Part shown: positions 38,525-49,800 of the stretch, piece by piece
Position numbering within the stretch: position 1 is the first letter of the stretch
How the letters are laid out: each line of letters starts with the position of its first letter
Assembly: GCA_036023115.1 (NCBI GenBank)
Contig: JAYKKT010000040.1
Coordinates: forward strand, 1,981,501-2,045,500
Source: Brasenia schreberi
Taxonomy: Eukaryota > Streptophyta > Magnoliopsida > Nymphaeales > Cabombaceae
Direction: 5' to 3'
Length of the DNA: 64,000 nucleotides
Program-made: the position numbers and the translations under genes
Notes under the pieces: model-generated
Database searches by the model: none
Told to the model about the DNA's origin: nothing
The model's input: the letters and a program-made list of their open reading frames with translations, nothing else

Positions 38525-41104
38525 TTAGTCTTGTTTTGCCTTGCCTGTCCAATAAGTTTTGACAGCAAGGAGGATTTTCTCAGGGTTGAAGGGTCCGCTT
38601 TCATGATCTTTAATCTCACTTTTCCATCTCATCCCGTCGGTTGTCTTTTGAATCTTCACAAGAACCTCAATAGTGTCTCTGAAAATCACAGCTCCTTCAG
38701 GTCGCAAGATCCGATCCATCTCCAAAAGAATGCTGGTTATGTCACACCTGCAAGTTAGGTTTCATTCAGCAACATCTCAAACAAGATGATCACCACTAAG
38801 ATAGCAGACAATCCAAGCATGTTCCGTATGTTTCATGCATAAGTTGGTAACTGAGGTATGTAAAACGAATATATTACCTATCCTGATAAATACTGAAGAC
38901 ACCACCAGCATGAATCAAGTCATAAGTTCTTGGATATGTTGAGAAACCCTCGCACCAGTCTTGGTATGTGCCAATGAACCCACGTTCGTAGATGGCACCA
39001 AGAGTGTCGTGCTTGGAATTTGCAGGGACAACATTCATAACCCACAATTTGGGAGAATCCAGGGCAGCAGCAAAACTTCCCAGATCAGCATTCATGTCCA
39101 TGATGTTGCGATACCTCCCTGAGTCAATGATTTTGTTGATCCGCTTATAAGCATTCACATGCTTCTTCCATAATCGGTTGTCCTCCTCAAATACCTGGAC
39201 AGATACACCAGGGACGGATCCACTGGTTATTCTGGAAGGAACAGCATTGAGTCTCTCCGGGAATGGCTTCCATGAACCACTAGCTCCAGAACCAGGAGTT
39301 ACACACTTTTCCATCTTCTTGTAGTTTCTGCCATACAGCAAGGTCATTTTTCTCTACTACCTTCTTCCAACAGAGACGCCTAGCCACATTTTCAATGGCA
39401 TCTTGTTCTTGCTTCAAATCCTCCTGAGTTCTCTCCCACCCTTTATGGTACTTCTTCCAGTGAATTGGAGGACCCGATAGAATCCAGTAACCTCCAGGTC
39501 TTAGAACTCTGTCAACTTCAATCAAGTAAAGACCATCTGGGGAATAAAAGTTACACGTGTAAGAGATTAGTAGATAATTGAAAACATTTAAATGAAAGAC
39601 CAAGATCACATATTCACCCCCAAAAAAAATCAAACACCTAACAAGATATAATGATTCCCATGGCTAAATAAAGCTTTTCCCCTTTGAGGGATAACAAAGG
39701 CTGAATGGGGGAAACAAGAGAAAAGGAAATTAAAGAACTGGGGAGAAAACAGACCAACAACAGGTTTACTACATATTCAGATTGCATGAATAACCAGTTC
39801 GGGATATGTTCATAGCACAACAAAATGGGAGATTTGTTATGAAATGACAAAAGTACAAGAATATCCCTCCTGTCATAGTACAAAAGGGACAACACTTCAG
39901 TTCTGCCTAAAGTACATCTATCGCGACGGCAGGAAACTAGGAAGAAGATGCTCACCATAGTTTTGCCAAGGGATTAAGCACCTTGAACAGTGGGCCATGT
40001 CAAAAGCTCGAGCTGGATATGGGATCCGATCTAATGCCATGACCCCAATCATTGCCGGAACCCCTCTCTCCAATGCAAATTGAACCTGTGCTTCATGTAT
40101 ATCCCTCGGTGCGAATGACATTGTCAGGATATTTCTGCTCAGCATATATGCACCAAAACTGGCCACCTTCATTAACCAGACACAAAGTATTAGATTCCAT
40201 ATATATGTTTCTTGTACTTAAGCTACTGATCCATATTAAATAGATTACAGAGAAAAAGCACCAAGAAAGGGGAAAGGTAATTACTGCAACAAGTTTGAAA
40301 CCGATATGCATAAAGCCAATTCCAAACCAAAATTTGTAATAGAGGCATAAGAATTTCATTAGATCAAAAAGATCGGTTAAGCAAATATAGAATTCGATGG
40401 TTCAAGGTGCTTACTCCACATCCAGTATCAAGGGCAGTTCTGATTGCTCCTGAAGAGAGTGGGATGAGATCACCAATGTCATCTATATATGCATTTGCCC
40501 CTCGCGGGAACATGGTACCACCACCAGGAAATCGGAACTTGTCTCCTTCTACTCGAATCCAGTTCTGAACAGCTTTTTCAATTGTTAGCTCCTTATGTGG
40601 GACATTATCATACCAAGCATAGTCACGACTTTGAGGCCAACTGAATGGGTTCTTATAGTTAGGGGGAGCAGGGATCAAGCACTTCAAAAGCTCCTCTTTA
40701 GCAGGGCAATGCCTCTCTCGGTGAACTAACATCTTCGTTTCAAACTTCATTGCCCTTACTGGATCTTGGCAAGGGGTGTATTCACTGTGTTTCATGTCAC
40801 AAGGAAGGAATTTCTGGGAGGGAGACAAAGCTTCACTAACTTTTAGTTGATGGTGTGCTTCGAAATCCAAGGTGGATGAGGAAGAATGAACGACAGAATG
40901 GGATTCACTCTCCAAATTACTTTCGCAACTGACTTTTGGATTAATGTCCATCCGATCTGCAGTAATTGGGGAGGAGTTCTGCCATGACCCTAGCATATAG
41001 AAGATAACACATAGTGCACTGACACCTAGCACCCAGGAAAGCCGTTTTCTCTTTGATTCCAAATGATGATGCTTTGGAGATCCCCCATTACGATCTTTAG
41101 CCAT
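38525..41104 (-). CDS. PMT2-like Golgi methyltransferase (DUF248), frame-disrupted
   Basis: Four coding exons: 40415-41104, 39956-40166, 38878-39536 and 38525-38747, all with GT-AG junctions. The N-terminus has a basic stretch and a membrane anchor (about 22-40), so it is a type II Golgi protein. The SAM-binding motif [16 protein letters not shown] spans exons 1 and 2. [40 protein letters not shown] and [14 protein letters not shown] follow. Family members (about 600 residues) are linked to pectin methylation and cell adhesion. After WQK (39325-39333) about 30 conserved codons are absent. The next family block, YKKMEKC, begins one base out of frame at 39323. The total exon length of 1783 nt is not a multiple of three. 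Translation would stop after about 385 residues. An acceptor (TTTGACAG|G) just before the ATG suggests a 5'UTR intron. The allele is probably broken unless this is an assembly error. Confidence 0.85.
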
Positions 41105-42510
41105 TGAATCCTGTCAAAGAAGCATCAGGAAACACATCAAACACGCAGTTACACACTTCGAGAGAGAGAGAGAGAGAGAGGGGAACCAAAAGTACACGGT
41201 ACCGGGACTAAAGGAGAGCTAAAGCACAGGCGTAACACAAGTTAATAAATCCAAAGGGAAAGAGAAAGGAAGGGAAGCCATTTCCTATCATCATAAACTA
41301 AAAATGGAGTTTACAAAGATCAGGGATTCCTACACGGAAAGAGAGAAGGAATAAAACTAAGCAAAAGCAGCCTATGGCAAGAGGACATAACACAAGGATC
41401 TGGAAAAGATTCACATACTGACCAGCAAACAATCACCCATTTGCTCATAAAACAGCTGCTAGATACTAACACCCCAAATGCAACCCCAGCAAAAATAATC
41501 AAAACAAGGAATGAAACAGAAGGGTTTGCAAATCTATGGAAAATCCACACTTTACAAAGAAAATACCGGTTTTATCTGAAGCAAACACAACAAAGGGAGG
41601 ATTCCTTCATTTGACAAAGATGAAGCCCAAAGAACGACGTAACAAGACGGTCAGGCCAACAATCTTCAAACCGCATCAAAGATTAAAAAAAAACTAACGC
41701 AAACTTGAAACAAGAAGCTGCCGAAAGACCCACCTTAATTTAGAAGACAGAGAGTCACCATAAAGGGATCTCGAAACCTATTATAAAGCCCATAAAACTA
41801 CCGACACTGATACCTCTTCGAAGCTGCCGAAAGAAGACAACCCCACCTTCTCAGATTTCATCCCAACAGCAAACGAGAAAAGAATCAGTCAAAAATAAAA
41901 AAAAAAAAGTAAAATAAATGAAGTGCACTCAACCTCCTCTCCGGTTTGCACATAATTCCTTGTCAATTTGTCTGTCATTGTCGTAGCCTTGCAGCTCTCA
42001 AATAATACTTATTTTGTTTTGAGGCAGGTGGCGTTCCGACAATGGACGCGGAGCAACCATAAATGCTTCTTATGAGTATGGATTCTACAAAGAAAATTAA
42101 TTAGAGGAGTCATTGCTGGCAGTATAGAAGAATTGATGCAATTAAATCAAATTGTGGTTCAATAGATGGTTCATTGCTGAAGATGAACGAAATCTGAGTG
42201 GCCACCGACGATTGCCAGTGAACTAGTTTCATGCGTGACTAACTTTTTTCAAGTTTTATTCGGGTGGCGAAATCGGGTTCGTGTTAGGTGGTAAAACAGT
42301 GTTAATGCATGCCCCGGGTATCAAGCTCGATACCTCTAGCTTGAGCCATCCTTAAGTCGACCTCCTAGTCAAACCCTATCCGTCTTGACGCTGTTTGATC
42401 CAATCAGAACATAGGGGGAAAAAACAGAGCTCAAATTATAGCCCTAAAACTGGGAAAATGTACTTCAGTTCATGAACTTACGTGAAAAGGAAATTCAGAT
42501 GTAGACCCTT
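41105..42510 (-). promoter_or_regulatory. 5' leader and promoter region of the PMT-like gene
   Basis: A plausible 5'UTR intron runs from a donor (GAAGAG|GTATCAGT, near 41812) to the acceptor at about 41112. An upstream TATA box is not evident. A 15-bp phrase, GAAGCTGCCGAAAGA, occurs twice (about 41716 and 41820). The stretch 42285-42370 has a palindromic SINE-like B-box remnant (GGTATCGAGCTTGATACC on the minus strand). Confidence 0.35.
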
Positions 42511-42517
42511 TTGATTT

Positions 42518-42628
42518 GGATCTGGATCTGGATCTGGATCTGGATCTGGATCTGGATCTGGATCAATTCTGATCTGGATCTGGATCTGGATCTGGATCTG
42601 GATCTGGATCTGGATCTGGATCTGGATC
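42518..42628. repeat. (GGATCT)n hexamer minisatellite
   Basis: There are two blocks of GGATCT repeats (about 42518-42564 and 42571-42628). Each ends in GGATCAATT and is followed by a T-initiated GATCTGG. It lies about 1.4 kb upstream of the PMT start codon. The open frames of Ile-Trp or Asp-Leu repeats are artefacts. Confidence 0.95.
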
Positions 42629-42639
42629 AATTTGATCTG

Positions 42640-45060
42640 GACTCCTGGAAATGGATCTTAATCTTATCAATTTATTTTCTCTTACATTATACTTAGACGA
42701 GTCAATTTTGTTTTACAGTGGCTCAATGCATTTCGCGTACCATCAAGAATGGCGAATTAAAAACGCATTCATAACCTCTCAACATTCATCACGACTCTAC
42801 TATGACAGAATTACCACAGAAAGGCCACACAGTTACCTCATATTTATGCACACTTTGCACAAATCATACATGGCCAACAAACAACCCCAAAGAACCAATG
42901 GTCATTTCACCGTCGACTGTTAAAAGCCAAGTGCCGCTGAATTAGCATGGATAAACACATAAATCCTTGAATATAGAAAGCACGGTCATATCTAGTTAAG
43001 TCCCATTTCAAAGGCCAAATTATTACAATCATCTGTATCAATGTACCATCATCATGGCTTGGCAATGCATTTAGCGGTTTAGTTACATGTACGTAATAAG
43101 AAGAACCAAATTCTAAGAATTTTGACAAACTATTTTTAGAATGCATGTAAAGTGTTAAATGGCAGTATCACCAGCTCAATGACTCACTCGCGCTTCACAC
43201 TCAATTATATGATTGCGCGGGTTCTTAATAGAAGCCAATACGACATTTTAGGGAACAAGAAATGCAGCTACGCTTTGTCAGCGCATTTTGAACTGTCATA
43301 AATATTGTTTTCAATTTGGTGCTCGCTTAATTACGCCATATAAACCGTATTTCGAGACCACCGTAATGAAAAGGATTTCTCTATATATTTTCAGACAATC
43401 GTCCATCTTTTCAATTTGTAACCTTTAATACGTGATCAAAAATTTTAACGACAAATTTAATTTAGAATAACTCTTAAAACAAAAGAAAATTTTCAAGAAC
43501 AAACTCAATCATCCCTTTTAAAACTTGCGATGTCAATGTAAAATCATGGATCTTGACACCGTGCTCATGAATCATTTTCCATCATTCTTAAAATGATTTA
43601 AAAGGGTTTCTTAACTCTCTTCAAATCTTGATGAGCATTTCATGCATGACGTATCAGCAATCACGAAAGGAGCCTTCTCTCTCTCCCTCGTATTATTTAA
43701 TCACTTTAGTGATTTACCAACAAGAATTCAAAAGGCCTTGATAGAGAATATCTTAAGAGAATTCAAATCATCGTAGAAATGGCTTTCAACGATCTTCATC
43801 ACTTTGAAGTAATCTTCTTATCATGATATTCAATCGCATGACTAATATTTTATGCACCGTATGAGATACAAACGACTTAAAGGGAAGGGTATTTTAAGAG
43901 CTCTTCAAATTAAGGTACTTTAAAAATTATGAATTTTAAATAAGTGAAATAACTTGTATTTTAGTCACACATTATGTGAATTAACATTATGATAAATAAA
44001 TAACATTTAATTTCGAGTTATTGCTAGATCACGAGATGCATATATAAAATGTAATGTAGTTCAACATCCTCAAAATAATATGACTTTCATACTTGATCGT
44101 ACATTTTTTTGGTATCAAGGAATATGGTTTTCCATATAACTTAGGAGATGGTGAAATGTAAATCTTTTTCAAAATATAAGGTCACCAAGACACTTGTATG
44201 CCCAATCGCCATATGCTCTCAACTCAACGCTTGATTGTAGAACACTAGATATTCTTTTAACAGCATTAATCCAACGAAACTCATCTTGTTCAATAAGGAT
44301 AAATCACTGAGCCATTAACCTGCTTCTCGGGTTGCCTTATGAAGAATCATCTGTGTTGCATTTGAATTTTGAACCATACAAAGGGGAGGAAAGTTCCACT
44401 TAATGTCTTATTTTTAATTGTACTAAAGTATCTCATTTTAAGGCCCATTTGTATCCATTATTGCCTGTTGAGTGGCTATGCAGTCAAAGCCCACCCATCA
44501 AAAAAAGTAATGAACTTGTCCAACCCATCTTCGTGATCACCAAACAGCAAACATCAAGTTCCTTTGGTGAATCCGTGAATTTTTTATACAAGGTCCCACC
44601 CCAAAAGGATTGCATTGATTCACTTGTCACGAGAGACTGTGACTTCTAGGCATATCAACACAACGATCTAGTCATAAAGATGCTGTTCAGGTCGTTGTGA
44701 AACTACATTCGTGAATGGCAATTAAAGCTTGGACCATTGGTCTCTTACATCAAGAAACGCATGCTTTTCATTGGGCATATTTCATACGCTAAGTATGAAA
44801 ACATATTGTTTTATGGAGACAAGGATATAAGTAATGTTACGTCATTTGAGTTTGTGTTGATGAGCCTTGGTTCAGATCCAAGTATGGGGCCATACCCACT
44901 TTGGGATTATAGTACTGGACCTTGTTCTGGGTCCTATCAGGTATACCATAAGAAAAAACACTCCAAACCATATAAGAGAGGTATAAACGAAAATTAAATC
45001 CATGCTAAACCTGGAAAATAATACTTTTAAATGATGCTTTTATATTTCAACCATACAGAT
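42640..45060. other. Intergenic, nothing recognised
   Basis: AT-rich, without a supported gene or complete element. Short open frames at 44449-44997 show no domain. Confidence 0.5.
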
Positions 45061-45064
45061 AAAT

Positions 45065-45242
45065 ATCCAAACTCAGGTCCGAGTGAGGTTTCCATACAAT
45101 TTGTCATGAACGGTCCCCTACTACATATATTACTCGTATGGGAGGCCAAAGCCTAACACACACACGCAGCCCATGGGGAATCGAACTCACCACGCGTGAG
45201 TTGGCATTAGAGAGCCCTACTGGTGAGCTAACTCGTTGGCTC
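45065..45242 (-). mobile_element. tRNA-derived SINE-like copy
   Basis: The minus strand begins GGAGCCAACGAGTTAGCTC (A box, near 45242-45224) and carries GGTGAGTTCGATTCCC (B box, about 45176-45191). A body then reads TTAGGCTTTGGCCTCCCATA. This is the clearest SINE-like head in the window. The 3' end is approximate. Confidence 0.65.
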
Positions 45243-45779
45243 CACCTATGAGTCAGGGTTAGAGATTATAGCCTATTCGGGGTGTGGAACTACCGCTCTC
45301 CGAGAACCTAGGTTTGAAAAGATCCATCATTCAATATAATATAAACCATGCAATTCTAAATCAAATTTATATAACAAATAAAATCCAACAGAATCAGCAT
45401 CATTTTGATCATCCATGAATCAATTTAGCTAGCTCATGCATGTTTAGATCATCAATATAACTTTCACCATGCCCTTACGACATTAAGGGCAAAGATATGT
45501 CCCCATAGGAATATAAGATCTTGAAGAGGAATCCAAGTACATCAGACCCAGACCAAACCCAACTGTACCTGATCCAAAATCTTTCTGAAATCCAATTCTA
45601 AAACTAAAACCCTGTACGAGTTGGATCCAGAATTGCTTAATACAATCAAATACATATATTGATCTATATTAGTATCTAGGCTTATAATGTATTACGACAA
45701 CACATTTTTAGCTTCATTAAAGATGAAATACAAGCATGAATAAGTAAGTCATAGTGGCTCCTTTGAATTGGTTGAAGAA

Positions 45780-45938
45780 TCCTAAGGTCACGGGACTCGT
45801 GGTGCCCTTTTTTTTGTGTGGTTCCAATGTGAGGAAGAAGCCTAAAACAAACACATGCATGTACTCTTGGGAATCGAACTTGCCACCTGTGAGTGGGCGT
45901 CAAAGAGCCCCATCGATGAGCTAACGCTTTGGGAGCGA
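45780..45938 (-). mobile_element. tRNA-derived SINE-like copy
   Basis: The minus strand begins GCTCCCAAAGCGTTAGCTCA (A box, about 45938-45918), with GGCAAGTTCGATTCCC (B box, about 45869-45884). The body TTTTAGGCTTCTTCCTCACA resembles the copy at 45.1 kb. A degenerate third copy lies at about 46340-46440 (TAGCTCGCCTGG with a damaged B box). Confidence 0.6.
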
Positions 45939-46833
45939 ATTCTTTGCACGATTTCCCACAAGGCCAACAAATTCACTTAACCGATCAAAAAGTCTTGTAA
46001 TTCCTATACGATGCTTGTATGATATGCAAATTCATGATTATCCGATAATTATGGGATACATGAGAGTGATTGATGATTGCATCTCACTTAAGAAGTGAGA
46101 TAGACCATGACGGGTTGTTGATTACTGGGTCGGCAACATGCATGCTAGGAAAAGGAACTAGTAAGTTTAAAAGATTCAAATCCAGTCCTAGATTTTGGTG
46201 CAATCGTGAGTGTGTGCGGATCAACATTTCGGTGATCAAATAAGATATGGGCATTAATCTCACTTATAGGAAATTGCTGGTCATTGATCTTACAAAGGTT
46301 TTCACTTGATATTGATGCCAATCAATGCTTTTTTTCATTAATATGACGGGAGGAGGCCAAAGCTAGATGCACACCTTGTTATTAAAATCATTGCCTTTAA
46401 CTTGCGAGTTGTCTCCAGGCGAGCTATTGCTTGTTGTGCTCATGCTTTTTGTTGGATAAATAAAGGACAAACCCTTTTGTTCATATGACACTAAGAAGAG
46501 ATTTCTTATATGATGTGGTTATTGGGGTGAACCACCACAAGCATTCAAAATTAGACAAATATTTCAGGCCTCGTTTTCTAGCACTAGAACAATTGACAAG
46601 CAAGTTTTTGGTGATCTTTCTAAAAGTTAAGGGCTAAAATAGAAATATCTATAAGTGATGGATGGATCTAGAAAATCATGGTACCGGGAACGTTGACGGT
46701 TGCCGATCCGGGTTCGCTTGCTTATTAACAGGCGCCGCCACGTTCCTGCTATCCGTCTCCATTTCGCGCCTCGCGAGTTTCCCTCCCGATTTTTCGAAAC
46801 CCTAGGTTCACAATTCAATCTTGCTCGTCGTCA

Positions 46834-49800
46834 ATGGACGAGACGCAGCAAGAATTCGTCCGTCGATTGGAACTCCGGCTGCTCCGCTGCTCTCTCCCTC
46901 CGTCATGCTCTCATCCTCAACCTTTGCCGACGCGCGCGCACCCCTCCGGATCTCTGGGCGCTCTGGCCGAAGACGTCGTCTCCTTGATCGAGAACGGGAG
47001 CTATGTCGAAGCGCTTTCCTCCGACGCTGCACAGATCGTTTTCGGATTCGTTCTCGGCTGGCAATTCGATGTCACGAAAGAGTGCGCGGATCGGTTCTAC
47101 GGTCAAGTAGGGCAGAGCGCCGAAGAATTTCTGAGAAGTACTCGGGAAGAACGTCTATCGGGTGAAAAAACCGTGGACGATGAGTCGGGTGCATTGGTTA
47201 GAGGGTTTATAGTCATGGCGCTTGGTGTCGCTGCTTTTCTGGCCTTCACTCAGTGTAACTTGACCGGGTGAGGCTCATTACTTTAGCGGAATTGGCAAAT
47301 GCGTGACGCCTAACAATCGAAATAAGTTGTTTCCGTGGTACTTAATAAGATTATATGTTGTGAGCTGTATTAACTTACTTCATGCTTGCTGTAAAACTAA
47401 AAGTGCAGAGGTGTGCGAAATGCTTAAAACACTTAGAGAAACTTGGAAGCAATGTGTAAATAGTTGATTGGAAGGTTTTGTTTCTTTGCCATATAGATCA
47501 CTTCTTTGCAGTTGTTTTTGTGAAAAACAGAAAATCTGTTTCTTTCTTTCCTGCTGGAATGCGTTGTACTCGAGTGCACTGAATCACTTGCTTTGTAGAA
47601 GTTCAACGTTTCCGATGTTTCTCTTTGTATTCATTGGTCCTCACTTATTCTTTTTGAGTAGTTGAGTATAGTATTACATTGCTTTCCTGCACAAATTTTC
47701 CAAAGATGGTAACAACTTGGCTTGGACGCATTCCTTCTTTCAGATGAATGAGTCATCATTGTATATTACAGTGAAAATTTGTAGCTTAATGCTCCTATCT
47801 CGTTAAGTTGAGATTGTGCAACTTCGACTTTGCTGCCATTTCTTTCTACCCGGCTGATTGTGATTGTGAATTTCTTTCTGCAGTGTCTTATTCACATCTC
47901 ATTGTCGTCATGCAGGCCTCCTATCGAAGCTATTCCTTCAGTTGTTTTACACTTTCATGGTTCAAAAGGTGATAACATGTCTGAGTGGGACATGTGGGCC
48001 CGTGAGCAGCTTATCTGTGATGGATCTGATTTGCTGGGAAAATTTGGCCTTCTGCAGGTAATTGGAAGGCTAGTAAACCTTTTCCTTTTGGTCTCTGTTT
48101 TCTTATATTCTCTTGAATTATAGTCCGAGAAGAGTTGGACGTTACCGTAACAATAGTCAGTCGGATTGATAATGATTAAGTGTCCAGTCTGGTTGGACGT
48201 CATTTGTTCTGCATCACATTTTGTTTATGAAGAGATGGAATCTATTTGTGGAAGGTTATGCTTCTCAGCTTTATCCCCTGCAAATAATCATTACCTTCAA
48301 AAGTGCACCAGGGTTAGCACGAACCTATTGTAGCTGCACATAAATATCAGATAAACATAAAAAATGCATGTTGCTAGAACATTTCAGCTTAAGTAGTTAA
48401 TAGTACGCTATAGCGTGTTTGCAGCCTGAGGAATGTTAAAACACCTTATGTTTAACGACTGACCCAAAAAATTCGCAATAGTGCCACTACCAGTGCTACA
48501 GCGGAGCGCTATATTCAGCATAGCGGACAGTGGGTCAACCTAAATAAATTTTATTTGGGTCACTTTTCCTGTTTGGGTATGATCAGTTTTATTTGCTTGC
48601 TCTTAGCTTCATACATGCTTCATCAGCCTTTTCAAAGCAGCTGAAATGAGAATTTCAGTTACAAAATCATGGTTGGTGTTCTTGCTTGCTCCATTTTGTT
48701 TACTAAAAAAAGGTTTCAGTACATGCATCCTACTAAGGGTATGAACCATATGATTGTTGCTTCATGTTCTCTTTTAATTAATTACCACTAATATGTCTTT
48801 CAAGAGGTAATTCTCAATAGTAAGAGCAATTCATGATAGTTTGCTTTTACTTATGACTAATCCTCAACATTTTTTGTTATCATGAAACTCATATGTTTGA
48901 TTCATTATTTTGTAAATTGTGATGCATTCTTTAAGCTTACATTTGGAAATGCCTTTGTTACTATATAATTATTTTTTGTTGGTATAAAATGTGGTTTATA
49001 TTGATTTGCATTTGTGCAAATGTTGGTAGGATTAGATAATATTTATAATATTAGTGTACCACTAAATCCGCCGTATGTCTGATATATCCGTCCTACCTCT
49101 ATATTAGGCTTGAGCGCTAATTGTCTGCTATCTGCTATTGATAACATAGATTTCAGCATAGGACAACACGGAGGAAAGAAAAAGATACTGCAATGTCAAA
49201 ACCAATTCTTGGAAGCCAAAGAATAGTGAATAATACTATTTGCTGCTGAGTGACAGAATTAAATGACATGCTGTTATTTTGTGCCTTGCCTAAGAGGTTT
49301 CTTCATATTGCTTCTCTGCTACCAGGGTTGTGAAATTCCCCTTCTCCAGTAAGACAATTAAGCAGAGAGGGTCATTTCTGCATATTTCTTTGAGGGAGGA
49401 TTTTTTTTTAAATTATGCTATTTTTGGGACTTGAACAAACTCCATTTCCACAAACAGACCTCTTATTTTATTCCCTGTCCTGTTATTAATACCACGTTCC
49501 GTGGAAACTAACATAAAAATGTGTATGCTCAGCCCCGGGACATCCTGCATCTGCACTAGTGGAACTTTCTTTTCTGATTAGTTTGTAAGGAGATATGGCT
49601 GAAAGCGGAATATATGTCTGATGTGGTTGTTCTTGTATTTTTCTTTCTGAAAGTCCAGAAAGAGGCTCCATTGCAGAGAAGCATAATTTTCATATACTTT
49701 GCTTTTTTGTTAAGTGGAGATTGGTATCCTGACAACTCCTTGAGAGTACATGCTTTGCACTCATGAAATATTAAAACGGTAAACTAAAAGTGGGTCTAGT

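Noticed and set aside
44449..44997. Two plus-strand open frames of 66 and 86 codons
   Set aside because: No domain, no splice continuity between them, and AT-rich composition like the intergenic DNA.
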